64,000 bases of DNA from Daucus carota subsp. sativus (Eukaryota; Streptophyta; Magnoliopsida; Apiales; Apiaceae), in the NCBI RefSeq assembly GCF_001625215.2, contig NC_030387.2:39393606-39457605 (forward strand). Reading direction: 5' to 3'. The translations under genes and the position numbers were made by a program. Below, one piece after another: positions 47,809 to 59,600 of this stretch. Positions within the stretch are counted from its first letter, which is position 1. Each line of letters opens with the position of its first letter. The notes beneath the pieces were generated by a model. It searched no databases, was not told the DNA's origin, and was given only the letters and a program-made list of their open reading frames with translations.

Positions 47809-49403
47809 ATGTTGGAACAAAATCCTCAGTACCTCTATTTACTTACAATTTTTTCTGTCATAGTAATTTTCTATAGATGGTTCACTGTAAAAACAGCCTC
47901 GAAAAATCTGCCACCTTCTCCGCCAAAATTACCTATAATTGGAAATTTTCATCAAATTGGACCAGACCCTCACATTTCACTGGGAGCCTTGGCTCAAAAG
48001 TATGGTTCACTAATGCTACTCAAGTTTGGAAGTGTACCGGTTCTTGTTGCTTCTTCAGCTGATGCAGCTCAAGAGATTATGAAAACCAATGATCTGGCTT
48101 TCGCAGACAGACCTACTACAAGTATTACAGATAGGCTTTTTTATAATAGCAGAGACGTGGGTTTTGCTCGTTATAGTGAATACTGGAGACAGGTGAAGAG
48201 TATATGTGTCGTTCAACTTCTAAGTACCAAAAGGGTTCAATCCTTTCACAATGTTAGAGAAGAAGAAGTTGACCTTTTGATCCAGAATATTGAGTATTCA
48301 AAAATAGTTAACTTAAGGGATTTGTTTTCCGAGCTGACTAATAATGTAGTCTGCAGGGTTGCACTTGGGAGGAAATATGGAAATGATAAAGGTAACTCAT
48401 ACAAGCATTTACTCAAGGAAATGACTAATCTGCTAGGTTACTTCAGAAGCATAGGGGATTTTATTCCTTTGCTTTATTGGATTGATCGCCTTAAAGGCTT
48501 AAAGGGGAAGGTGGGGAAAGTAGCTGACGAGGTTGATGCTTTTCTGGAAGGTGTTCTCAGAGATCACCGACAGGGTAGTACTGCACCGGATGATGCTTAT
48601 GCAAACAAAGACTTTGTGTCCATTTTGCTTGAGATTCAGAAAGAGAACTTGGATACAGGCCTTTCTATTGACGACGATTGCATTAAAGCTGTTATCTTGG
48701 TAACTGAAAAATGTTCTCTTATATCAGATATTATCATTTGGTAGTCTGCACTCAGAATTAATCTAATTATTTCACTGTTACATTTTTTTTGTAGGATATG
48801 TTCTTTGCTGGGACCGAAACATCATCTACAACTTTAGAATGGACAATAGCAGCGCTACTAAAAAATCCAGGCGTCCTGCTAAAATTGCAGACTGAGATTA
48901 GAGAAATAGGCAGAGGCAAATCAAAAATAACGGAGGGTGATTTAGCCAAAATGCACTATCTGAAAGCAGTGATGAAAGAGAGCATGAGACTGTACTTTAC
49001 AGCTCCGCTACTAATGCCTAGAGAAGCAAGACAGGACGTAAAAGTAATGGGGTACGACATAAGATCAGGGACACAAGTACTAATTAATGCTTGGGCAATT
49101 GCAAGGGACCCTGCATTGTGGAACAACCCAGAGGAGTTTAGGCCTGAAAGGTTCTTCAATAATCCCATTGATTACAAAGGCCTTCACTATGAGTACCTTC
49201 CCTTTGGAGCAGGCCGGAGGGTCTGCCCTGGAATCCTGTTTGCAGTGGCTGTTAATGAACTTGCAGTAGCCAATCTTGTACACAAATTTGACTTTGAATT
49301 GCCTCATGGAGAAAGAATGGAGGATATGGACATGACTGGTGTCACGGGCTTGACTGTTCGTAGGAAATCTCCCCTCTTAGTGATTGCCACTCCACATGTT
49401 TGA
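47809..49403 (+). CDS. Cytochrome P450, CYP71AJ-like (psoralen/angelicin synthase subfamily)
   Basis: ER-anchored haem monooxygenase. Exons 47809-48699 and 48795-49403 (one phase-0 intron, the CYP71 position), 499 residues. N-terminal anchor about 6-25, then the proline hinge [13 protein letters not shown]-helix motif AGTETS (302-307), K-helix ESMR, FRPERF (about 410-415), and haem loop [11 protein letters not shown] with the axial Cys at 441. The N-terminus [10 protein letters not shown] and the segment [21 protein letters not shown] closely match what I know of Apiaceae CYP71AJ enzymes, which convert marmesin or columbianetin to psoralen or angelicin. The subfamily is fairly secure; the exact substrate is not, since CYP71AJ members differ in a few active-site residues. 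Looks intact. The ATG at 47809 is chosen because it gives the family N-terminus. Confidence 0.9.
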
Positions 49404-49409
49404 TTACCA

Positions 49410-51185
49410 AGTATGCAAGTAGGTCATTCCATTGTCATTCTATCCATCTATAATAAATAAGACAATTATGTTAATGCATCTTGAAGTTGGATTCAACAAT
49501 ATATCAGTACTTATTCTACTGATAGTGGACTGGAGCTATAAATATGATTATATGCATACCAGGTCATACTTCTGAGAACTTTTCGCATGAAGGATCCTTG
49601 TTTTATATACTTCTTTGGAATAGAATTACCAGAACATGTGTTCGTGTAATTTGTAAAATATAAGAATTTGGTGAACTAATGCATTCGGGCTATAACCAAG
49701 GCCTGGCATAGCTTCTCTAAGACATATTTTCGCAATATATGGAGTAACCTTCAACTGTTAATATACAAACTGTGCAAAAAGTGTGCAGATGCAAATTGCC
49801 AGTCACATCTTCGGAAGCTCATCACGCTGCTCAGTGATTAGGCCAGTTGCCTTATTTTCATGAAATGTACACTATTTTTGGTATTCTAAAACTTGGTTTT
49901 TCACCCATGTCATCACTCAACAACACAAGCTACAGGTATCTTGAGAGAGATCCTCGCTTTCAGCTTGACCCGAAAATATGGACTTTTCTAATCCTCCCCA
50001 TACTACAGGTATCAAAGCACTTAAAAGTGAGTGTCAAAAGGTCAAACAACTTGTACAAAGTTAAACAACTTATAAAAGAAACCCGAGACATGTTAATAAC
50101 TTAATATGGAGTGGCTGATGCTGTGCAGTTAAACCAGTAATTCCATAGTTAACTAATTTGTGACTATACAAGAGGCAAATCTTCCTAAACTTTTTCTCAA
50201 ACATTTTTTATCATTTTAAATTTTAAAATTTTATAACAATACTCTTCCAAATTTCAAAATCTACGGGTACTTTTCGAAATTTGCTAGGTACCCCAAAATT
50301 TGAATCCTACATCTGTCCCTGCTTGCGCTCGATGACACCTGTCATCTTATTATAAAGCTGATCTTATTTTTTGACTGAACCGGATCACAGATACCAGATC
50401 TTTGTCGAATTGAAGTTTTTGAGTATTAAAACTAAGAACAAGTCATGTTTGAACTCAAGGCCAACTTATTCGGGTCGGCTTAATTATACTTTTCTGGTAC
50501 TTAAAATATAGAATACAGGAATGCATTTCATGTGTAATTTAAAAATTCGGTTCTGCTGTGGAGCAGTTAATTTTTTTATTTTAACTATCTTCATGGTTGC
50601 CATCGACAACGACAACCCATTGTTCGGTCTGTCAAAATTTTCATGGTCACAGTCGGTCTGAATAAATACACCAAGTCCACAATTACATACTAGCATATAA
50701 TATTACAAATTTACAATGACACAGTTTTCCTTGCGTAATTACTCCCTGTATTAGTCATATACGAGGCGGAGGAGGCACAGTGGACACATGCCGCCCAATT
50801 TTTTTTTTTTTTACATTTTTCCGTCATTCTAAATTTTACTAAATTATAGGAGTGCTCTCCCAAAATTTGAAAATATACAGGTGTTTCCCGAAAATTTGCT
50901 TAGAGCCTCGTAAGATTTTGTGTCTAGATCCGCCCCTGGTCATATACTCATATTAAAAATTTATATAATAAAATTAAAAATATGTGTAAGTCAGCACGGT
51001 TCTCGGAATACACTGTTAACGACTATTTTTCTGTTTCGACATTCTTGTCTGATTCTAATCTCTCACAATCCACTAGTTATAATTCTTGTTATTGTATTCA
51101 ATGGAAAAACCCACCAAATATCCTCATTATTCTGCCTGTTTTTCTATTTATACACAAAGATTTTGTACAACTTACCACAGAACAG
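49410..51185. other. Spacer between the two P450 genes
   Basis: About 1.8 kb, AT-rich, no gene. It includes a 177-bp hAT MITE at 50762-50938 and, near 50200-50330, a stretch resembling that element's end (caaaatttgaa...tctgtccctg), likely another old remnant. Confidence 0.6.
50762..50938. mobile_element. hAT-like MITE (177 bp)
   Basis: Exact 8-bp target duplications GTCATATA at 50754-50761 and 50939-50946. Right end is the complement of CAGGGGCGGATC; left end CGAGGCGGAGGA is a diverged version. No coding capacity. Confidence 0.8.
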
Positions 51186-51191
51186 AGAAAT

Positions 51192-52817
51192 ATGATGGTT
51201 TTCTTGCAAGAATTGCTTCAGCAAGAGGACCACCTGAAGTTAGCTCTTCTACCCCTGATCCTCCTTGTCTTCTTTGTCAAATGGCGATTTCTGAATGGCT
51301 CAGTAAAGAACCAGAAGTTGCCACCGTCACCATCAAAACTCCCTGTACTAGGAAACTTCCATCAACTAGGACAGCTTCCTCACCGCAATCTCCGAGCCTT
51401 GGCTCAGAAATATGGTCCCATCATGCATCTTCACTTTGGCAGTGTGCCTACTGTTGTGATCTCCTCTGCTGATGCAGCCCGCGAAGTCATGAAAATACAG
51501 GACATGAGCTTCTGTGACAGGCCTGAATCGAGCCTTGTCAGGCGATTGCTCTACGACATGAAGGACATATCTGCAGCGCCTTATGGAGAGTACTGGAGGC
51601 AGCTGAAAAGTATTTTTGTCCTCCAGATAGCAAGTAACAAAAGGGTGCAGTCATTTCGGAATCTGAGAGAAGAGGAAACTTCTGTTATGGTGAACAAGAT
51701 TAAAGGCTTGGCTTCTTCCTCATCATCAGTGAATCTGAGTGAGTTGTTCATGACACTGACCAATGACATATCTTGTAGGTCCGCGTTTGGGAGGAAGTAC
51801 AGTGAAGGGGGGAGTGGGAGGGAATTTAAAGAGCTATTGAGGGAGTTTTTGGAGTTACTTGGTGCTCATAGTTTTAGGGATTTTATTCCATGGCTTGGAT
51901 GGGTTGATTGGATCAATGGTTTGGATGGTAGACTTGATAGAGTCTCTAAGCAAATCGACGAGTTCCTTGAAGGTGTGGTTCAAGAACACATACAACTTGG
52001 TGAAAGTAGCAACCATGTTGAACATAAAGAAGACTTTGTTGATATCTTGCTCAAGATTCAGAAGGAAACTAGTCATGGCATATCAATCAACAACGAAAGT
52101 GTCAAGGCTATCCTCTTGGTAAGGACTCAATTGGTTTGGCGCGTGAAAGTTTAAAATTCTGTAATTAACCATTTTTCGTGATATTTATTCTGATTTATGC
52201 TGTAGGATATATATGGTGCTGGAACTGATACAACGGCTACAGCCCTAGAATGGGCTATGACAGAACTCTTGAGACACCCGAATGTCATTAAAACTGCGCA
52301 GAAAGAGATCAGAGAAGTTCTTGGTAGCAGACCTGATATAACAGACAAAGATTTGGAAAAAATGCAGTATCTGAAAGCAGTGATCAAAGAGACTCTTCGC
52401 CTGCATCCACCACTACCCTTGTTGATTCCAAGATCAGCACGCGAAGATGTGAAAGTACAGGGCTATGACATTGCTGCTGGAACAATGGTTTTTGTCAATG
52501 CCTGGGCTGTAGGAAGAAACCCTGCAACATGGACCGAACCAGAGGAGTTCCAGCCAGAGAGGTTCTTAAATTCCTCTGTTGATTTCAAAGGACATGATTT
52601 CCAGCTGATTCCGTTTGGAGCTGGAAGAAGAGGATGCCCTGGAATCGCTTTCGCCATGGCCACCAATGAATTTGTGCTGGCAAATCTTCTGCGTATGTTT
52701 GACTGGAAGCTACCAGAAGGAACAACTGAGGAGAATTTGGACATGAGTGAAACTGCCGGTTCCACAGCTCACAGAACTGTTCCTCTCCTTGCTGTCGCAA
52801 CTTCCTGCTGCTTGTAG
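51192..52817 (+). CDS. Cytochrome P450, CYP71 family (CYP71A-like)
   Basis: ER-anchored monooxygenase of the plant A-type (CYP71) clan. Exons 51192-52118 and 52206-52817, the same single phase-0 intron as its neighbour, 512 residues. It has an N-terminal anchor (about 15-30), hinge LPPSPSKLPVLGNFHQLG, I-helix AGTDTT, K-helix ETLR, PERF, and haem loop PFGAGRRGCPG. All canonical motifs are intact. The protein is clearly different from the 47.8-kb P450, so this is not a recent tandem duplicate. Same orientation, about 1.8 kb downstream. CYP71 enzymes of this sort oxidise terpenoids, phenolics or other specialised metabolites; I cannot name the substrate. The in-frame sequence upstream of 51192 has no P450 character. 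The second Met (51195) is an equally possible start. Confidence 0.93.
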
Positions 52818-52829
52818 TGTACTTCGGCA

Positions 52830-53736
52830 AAAAAAAAAACAGGATTTTCTGATGATTGTGTTGAATTTTGTATAAAAAAACGAGTGAGCCAACCATGCAG
52901 AGTGCAGACCTTTGCCGATCAAATATGCACCTGGAACTCATGTAGCAATTTAAGTTATTGTGCCTGTATGATATGCTGAATTGTTTGTTTTGCCTAAAGG
53001 ATTAGTTGTTGTGCTTGTCAGAAAAATTAGTTTGGAAAATTATAAGTCCAAAATGTTAAATGAAGTTCATACTACATAGTTTACATTCCAAAAACATAGT
53101 TCAGCAGTAGGGTCAAATTTTGAATCTTTAGTAATACACTGCATAAACACAGAGTGACAAAGAATTTCTAGTTCTAGGAGTCAAGTGCTCCTACTGTTAA
53201 CTTTCTAGGTATGCTTTCTCCAGGAGTCCTGCTATTAAGTGATACGAGTAATCCACACTCAGTAAATCCATTTTTTGTAAGGTCTGGATCAGTGACAAAC
53301 ACTTGTTATAACATATGAAGAGGGACACTAAATTAGCGCGTCCCGTATAAATCGTAACGAAACTAATATAATTGTGCCACTATTAATATAGGGCTAATAA
53401 TCAATTGAGGTGGGTCTTGATATATCAAATTGGTCATAGAAGGTCTAAAATGGTCACCTAAATTAGGTATTGGAGTAAAAATATTTTTTTATAGACGTTT
53501 ACACATCTTTATTGAATGTTACCAAAATTAAGTACAAGATCTTGATTTCTAGTATTTATGGTAATGTATTTAAATTTTATCAAGTTTATTTATTATTTAT
53601 TTTTAATTAAAATAAATAAAATAAATGTATTATCAATACAAAATATTTTGGTTCGAACTGAATATACCGAATAGTCCAAATAATATATTATATTAAGTTA
53701 TATATATGTATTATATATCTTATATGCTAATTATTA
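52830..53736. other. Intergenic region before the copia element
   Basis: Includes the 3' region of the P450 gene. AT-rich; no gene or element end recognised. Confidence 0.6.
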
Positions 53737-53830
53737 TGTTAGATATAATTGATGATTACTACTAATGTTCTTAAAGTTTGTTTTAGAACAGGAATCATCA
53801 GAGTTTAAGCTAGAAGCTGATCAGAGTTAA

Positions 53831-53890
53831 GTAAAGTCTGACAGAGTTTAGTAAAGTCTGACAGAGTTTGATAAAGTCTGATCAGAGTTT
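53831..53890 (+). repeat. Three 20-bp tandem repeats in the LTR
   Basis: gtaaagtctgacagagttta, gtaaagtctgacagagtttg and ataaagtctgatcagagttt in succession. They lie about 200 bp upstream of the LTR TATA box, where plant retrotransposon enhancer repeats are often found. Confidence 0.9.
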
Positions 53891-54082
53891 ACATAGTCAA
53901 GACTCGACAGAGTTTACACGTGGAAAGAGCTCAGAAGCGGATATACTTCAAGGAAGGATAGATGCTGAGGAGTGATTTGCTGACTATGGAAACTAAACAG
54001 AAAACTGGAGCAATCTTTGATTGATAGATTTATTAGCTGATTTATAGGATATCAAATCAGAGATTGATTTTGTAACTGTGTC

Positions 54083-54090
54083 TATATAAA
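54083..54090 (+). promoter_or_regulatory. Probable LTR TATA box
   Basis: TATATAAA in the second half of the LTR, consistent with an R region starting about 30 bases downstream. Confidence 0.6.
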
Positions 54091-54312
54091 CACAGATTAG
54101 GGTTACTCTATATGAGTTGAGTTATCGAGTATATTGAAAAGAACCCTAGCAGCTCTTAGTGATACAATATAAATCACTGAGAGAGTTTTTGTAACTATTA
54201 AAGCTTTGTGAATATAAGAGTTTACTGCTTTCGATCTCTTATATTGTCTTACTGTGTTACAGATTGTGATCACTATATCATTCTATATAGTGAAAATATA
54301 GGACCTAACAAG

Positions 54313-54324
54313 TGGTATCAGAGC
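54313..54324 (+). promoter_or_regulatory. Primer-binding site (initiator Met-tRNA)
   Basis: TGGTATCAGAGC, the standard complement of the plant initiator methionine tRNA 3' end, two bases after the LTR. Confidence 0.95.
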
Positions 54325-54366
54325 CAGGTCTGTTAAGATTACTACAGTGAGATCTTAAACACAATC

Positions 54367-56592
54367 ATGTCTGAAAAATCACAAGCTTCATCCTTTAGAG
54401 TTCCAATCCTTAAGGCATCTGAATATCCAGTCTGGAAAGAAAGAATGATCATATTCTTAGACTCTGTTGATCCAGAATACCTTGACAGGATTTTTGATGG
54501 ACCACATATGCCCACCAAGCTCTCTGTTGGGATTGCAGATGAACCTCAAAAGATGGTTCCAAAAGAAAAGAAAGACTATACTCCAGAGGACATCTCATCA
54601 ATCAGCAAAGATGCAAAGGTGAAGCATCTGTTGCATAGTGCCCTTGATAATGCAATGTCTAATAGGGTGATTGGGTGCAAAACTGCTAAACAAATCTGGG
54701 ATGCTCTGGAAACCAGATGTCAAGGAACTCAGGCCATTAAGAAAAACAGAAAAACAATCCTTACACAGGAGTATGAACACTTTGACTCAAAATCTGGTGA
54801 GTCCCTGACAGATCTGTATGACAGATTTGTCAAACTGCTGAATGACTTATCTCTGGTGGACAAGGAATATGATCTTGAAGACTCAAACCTCAAATTCCTT
54901 CTAGCTCTTCCTGAAAAGTGGGATTTGAAAGTCACCACAATAAGAGACAATCTTGATCTTGGAGAAATGTCTCTTGATGATGTTTTTGGAAGACTGAAGA
55001 CTCATGAACTTGAGATGGAGCAGAGAAGCAAACGCCATGGAGGCAAATCAAAGTCTGTTGCTCTGAAAGTTCAGGAGGAAGCTGCTAAGAGCAAAGGAAA
55101 AGCTCATGTCACAAAGTCTGACATTGAGTCATCAAAATCTGATGACTCAAACTCTGATGTCTCAGACTCTGATGACAGTGATGGTGAGATGATGCAGTTA
55201 GCAGCATTGATGGTGAAAAGCTTCAAGAAGTTGGCTTACAAAAAGTTCAACAAAGGCAAAAGTTTTTCAAGAAAAGACAAAAACTCTGACAGAGTTTATG
55301 ACAAGAAGAACTTCAGGAAGAATGAGGGCAAGGAAGGGAAAGCTGGAAAAGCTGACAAGTACACCTGTTTCAACTGTGGTGAAAAGGGTCACTTTGCATC
55401 TGAATGCAAGAAGGCCAAAAAGGAAAAAGAAAAGGCCTTTATCACCAAGAAAGGAAACTGGACAGATACATCTGATTCAGAAGAAGAAGTCAACTATGCT
55501 CTAATGGCAAACACTGACAACAACTCTGAATCTACTGCAAAGGTACCTCATTCTACACTTGCCTTTGATACTGAAGATATAACTGAGTTAAGATTATTTC
55601 TTAAAACTTTGCACACTAGCTTTAGAGATCAGACTTTAGAAAATGAAAGATTAAAATCTGAAACTCTGAGTGTAAAGAAAAGGAATGATTTTTTAGAAAA
55701 AGAATTAGTTCAAATGCTAGAAGTTCAGAAAGAAAGAGATGATGCTGTCATTGTCAAAGATGAATTATTAAAAAGGTATGCATCTCTTCAATCAGAACTT
55801 GCTAAGGAGAGGGAGATTATTAAGACATGGACTAGTTCAGGCAAAACTACTCAGGATATCTTAGGTAGTGGAAATTGGAAAAAGGGACTAGGTTACACTG
55901 ATAACTCAGAAGCTGAGTCATCAAAAACAGAGTTTGTCAAAACTCAAAAACCTAAGGTTAAACCTGTTAAATTTGTTGCTGAATCCTCTAAGTCTAAACA
56001 GAGTAGACCAAAATCAGAGATTAACAACAATTTAAAATCTGAAAAGCCCAAACAGGTTAACATAGGACTGATGACTCAGAAACAGCTTAAACACAAGCTT
56101 AAAGAGGTAAAGTCTGATGACAAAAACAGAGAGCCTAGGAAAAATAGAAATGGTAAGATTGGTATAGACAAGAGTAATAACTACATGCCTATTCCAAATG
56201 CACCTAGGAAGACATGCCATAACTGTGGTAATACTAATCATCTTGCTAATTTTTGCAGGAAGAACAAGGACATTAACTCTTTACCTACAAAGTCTGGAGT
56301 TAGAAAAAGTAGTATTAGATATAAACCACAAGATCCATGTTTTCATTGTGGTAGTTTATGGCATTCTATTTATACTTGCAAAAAATATCATAGTTTGTAT
56401 TATGATTATTATCAATTGAAACCTTCTTTAAAGGTTAATAAAAACTCTGCAAGTACAAACTCTGTTTCCAGTACAAACTCTGTTGCAAAGTCTGTTAGCT
56501 CAAACTCTGATAATAATACCGCTGCAAAAGCTAACAAACTTAATAAGGCCAAGGGATCCAAGCAAGTCTGGGTCCTTAAAACTAACATCTAG
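54367..56592 (+). CDS. Copia gag polyprotein with three zinc knuckles
   Basis: 741 residues; packages the element RNA into cytoplasmic particles. The N-terminus (LKASEYPVWKERMIIFLD) and following ~200 residues are of the copia gag type (DUF4219/UBN2). A Ser/Asp-rich stretch and the first CCHC knuckle (CFNCGEKGHFASEC) come next, then a predicted coiled-coil region with Lys/Glu-rich heptads. Two further CCHC motifs follow near the end (CHNCGNTNHLANFC and CFHCGSLWHSIYTC). One knuckle is usual for copia gag; three is uncommon. The frame ends in TAG, 12 bases before the pol start and in the same frame as pol. Confidence 0.93.
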   Translation: MSEKSQASSFRVPILKASEYPVWKERMIIFLDSVDPEYLDRIFDGPHMPTKLSVGIADEPQKMVPKEKKDYTPEDISSISKDAKVKHLLHSALDNAMSNRVIGCKTAKQIWDALETRCQGTQAIKKNRKTILTQEYEHFDSKSGESLTDLYDRFVKLLNDLSLVDKEYDLEDSNLKFLLALPEKWDLKVTTIRDNLDLGEMSLDDVFGRLKTHELEMEQRSKRHGGKSKSVALKVQEEAAKSKGKAHVTKSDIESSKSDDSNSDVSDSDDSDGEMMQLAALMVKSFKKLAYKKFNKGKSFSRKDKNSDRVYDKKNFRKNEGKEGKAGKADKYTCFNCGEKGHFASECKKAKKEKEKAFITKKGNWTDTSDSEEEVNYALMANTDNNSESTAKVPHSTLAFDTEDITELRLFLKTLHTSFRDQTLENERLKSETLSVKKRNDFLEKELVQMLEVQKERDDAVIVKDELLKRYASLQSELAKEREIIKTWTSSGKTTQDILGSGNWKKGLGYTDNSEAESSKTEFVKTQKPKVKPVKFVAESSKSKQSRPKSEINNNLKSEKPKQVNIGLMTQKQLKHKLKEVKSDDKNREPRKNRNGKIGIDKSNNYMPIPNAPRKTCHNCGNTNHLANFCRKNKDINSLPTKSGVRKSSIRYKPQDPCFHCGSLWHSIYTCKKYHSLYYDYYQLKPSLKVNKNSASTNSVSSTNSVAKSVSSNSDNNTAAKANKLNKAKGSKQVWVLKTNI

Positions 56593-56604
56593 TGGTCTTT
56601 GTGA

Positions 56605-59600
56605 TTGCAGGGCAACAGAAAGAATATCCTAGTCTTGGACAGTGGATGTTCAGGACACATGACTGGAAATAAGACCCTGCTATCAGAGTTTGTGGAGAAA
56701 GCTGGCCCAAGTGTTTCTTATGGAGATGGCAACATAGGAAGGACTCTGGGATATGGCAATATCAATCTTGGAAATGTCATCATATCAAATGTAGCTCTTG
56801 TTCAAGGGCTAAAGCACAATTTACTCTCTGTCAGTCAGATCTGTGACAAAGGGTATCATGTTGATTTCTATGAAGAACACAGTGAGATAGTAAGTAAGTC
56901 TACAGGCAAGGTGGCAGTGATTGCACACAGACATGGAAATATTTATGAAATTCACCTGCCTACAAACTCTGAGGGAAAAGCAATTTGCTTATCTACAAGA
57001 ATCTCTGCAGAAGAAAGTTGGAAGTGGCACAAGAAGCTCTCACATCTAAATTTCAATTCAATAAATGAGCTTATAAAGAAAAAGCTTGTGAGAGGACTCC
57101 CTGAATCACTACTGACATCTGATGGATTGTGTGATTCATGTCAAAAAGCCAAGCAGAGAAAGACATCTTTCAAGAGTAAGACTGAATTCTCAATAAACAA
57201 ACCATATCATCTTCTACATGTTGATCTATTTGGACCAGTCAATGTACCATCCATTGCAAGGAAGAAATATGCTCTTGTCATTGTTGATGAGTATACCAGA
57301 TACACCTGGGTATATTTTCTTCACTCTAAAGATGAAACAGCCTTGCATCTGATGGATCATGTGACACAACTGGATCATGGATCTGATGACAAAGTGAAAA
57401 TCATTAGAAGTGATAATGGAACTGAGTTTAGAAATTCAACAATGGAAGAGTTCTGCAAAGAAAGAGGTGTAGTGCAACAGTTCTCTGCACCTGGTACACC
57501 ACAGCAAAATGGTGTAGTTGAAAGGAAAAACAGAACTCTTATAGAAGCTGCCAGAACTATGCTTGATGAGGCTAAATTGCCTACTTATTTCTGGGCAGAA
57601 GCTGTTCAAACAGCCTGTTTCACTCAAAATGCAACCTTGATCAATAAGCATGGCAAAACCCCATATGAGATGGTGAAGAAAAAGAAGCCAAATCTGAAGT
57701 ACTTTCACATATTTGGGTGCAAATGCTTTGTATTGAAGACTCATCCAGAACAGCTTACCAAGTTTGATTTAAAAGCTGATGAAGGCATTTTTGTAGGTTA
57801 TCCTATCATAACAAAGGCCTTCAGAGTCTATAATCTGAGAACCAAGGTGATCATGGAATCCATACATGTGTCATTTGATGACAAAAGAATAATGGGTCTA
57901 ACAGATATGGATGATCATGAAGAACTGCATTTTGAAAATGAAGAAATTTTCTCTGATTCAACAAACTCTGATGATCAGTCAAACTCTGACTGTGAACAGA
58001 ATACAGTAAACTCTGATGAAAACTTACAAGTTCATGATGGTGAAGCACTTGCTGAGGGGGAGCATCAAAATGTTTCAGACTCTACTCAAGACTCATCAGA
58101 GAATACTAACTCAAACTCATCAGAGAATGCTGATTCAAACTCTGATAGCACAATTGCAGGGGGAGCTACAGAGAATAATCAGCAGAATCAGGAGAGTATG
58201 GATCAAGGGGGAGGATCCAATGATGAAAATGGTCAACTTCCACATGCTAGGAAGTGGACAAAATCTCATACACCTGATTTAATTATTGGAAATCCAGAAG
58301 CAGGTGTACAAACAAGGACAGCTACAGCCAATGAGTGTTTACATCATTGCTTTCTGTCACAAACAGAACCCAAAAAGGTGGAGGAAGCTCTTCAAGATGC
58401 TGATTGGATTCAAGCAATGCAAGAAGAGTTAAATGAATTTGAGAGAAATAAAGTCTGGACCCTAGTACCAAGACCTAAAGACAGATCCATAGTTGGTGCA
58501 AAATGGGTGTTCAGAAACAAAACTGACAGTGAGGGTGTCATTACAAGGAATAAAGCAAGGCTTGTGGCAAAAGGGTATTCACAACAGGAAGGTATTGACT
58601 ATGATGAGACATTTGCTCCAGTTGCAAGATTGGAGGCAATTAGAATCTTTCTGGCCTATGCTGCACACAAGAAATTCAAAGTATTTCAGATGGATGTCAA
58701 AAGTGCTTTTCTAAATGGGAAACTGGATGAGGAGGTATATGTTGAACAACCTCCAGGCTTTGTGGATCCAAAGCATCCAGACTATGTCTATAGATTGGAC
58801 AAGGCACTTTATGGACTAAAGCAGGCTCCAAGGGCATGGTATGAGACTCTGGCTCAATTTCTTCTTGAAAGTGGATTTACTAGAGGTACCATAGATAAAA
58901 CACTGTTTTATTTAAATCATGGTAATGATCTGCTTTTAGTTCAAATCTATGTTGATGACATTATTTTTGGCTCCACTAATGCTAAACTCTGTCAAAGATT
59001 TGCCAAGCTCATGCAGTCTAGGTACCAAATGAGCATGATGGGGGAACTCAGTTATTTTCTGGGTTTACAAGTTGAACAGACTGAAGATGGGATTTTTATA
59101 AATCAAGCCAAGTATACCAAAAATCTTTTGAAGAAATTTGGTATGCAAGACAGTTCAGCTGCAACTACTCCTATGGCAACAGCAACCAAACTAGAAAAAG
59201 ATACTGGTGCATCAGTGGACATCACAAACTATAGAGGAATGATTGGATCACTGCTTTACTTGACTGCAAGTAGACCAGACATTATGTATGCCACATGTCT
59301 ATGTGCAAGATTTCAGGCAGATCCAAGAGAGCCTCATCTGATTGCAGTGAAAAGGATATTCAGATATCTCAAGGGAACCACATCATTGGGATTATGGTAT
59401 CCTAGAGAATCAGATTTTAGTCTAATTGGATACTCTGATGCAGATTTTGCAGGTTGCAAAATTGACAGGAAAAGCACAAGTGGCAGTTGTCAATTTCTGG
59501 GTGGAAGACTAGTTTCTTGGTACAGTAAGAAGCAGAAGTCCATCTCAACATCAACAGCAGAATCAGAGTATATTGCTGCAGGCAGCTGTTGTGCTCAAAT

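Larger units (their letters stand above)
53737..54310 (+). repeat. 5' LTR of the copia element
   Basis: Begins TGTTAGATATAATTG and ends GGACCTAACA, i.e. TG...CA with matching TGTTAG/CTAACA ends. Length 574 bp. It contains a 20-bp tandem repeat and a TATA box. The right end is fixed by the primer-binding site two bases later; the left end is inferred from the inverted terminus. Confidence 0.85.
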
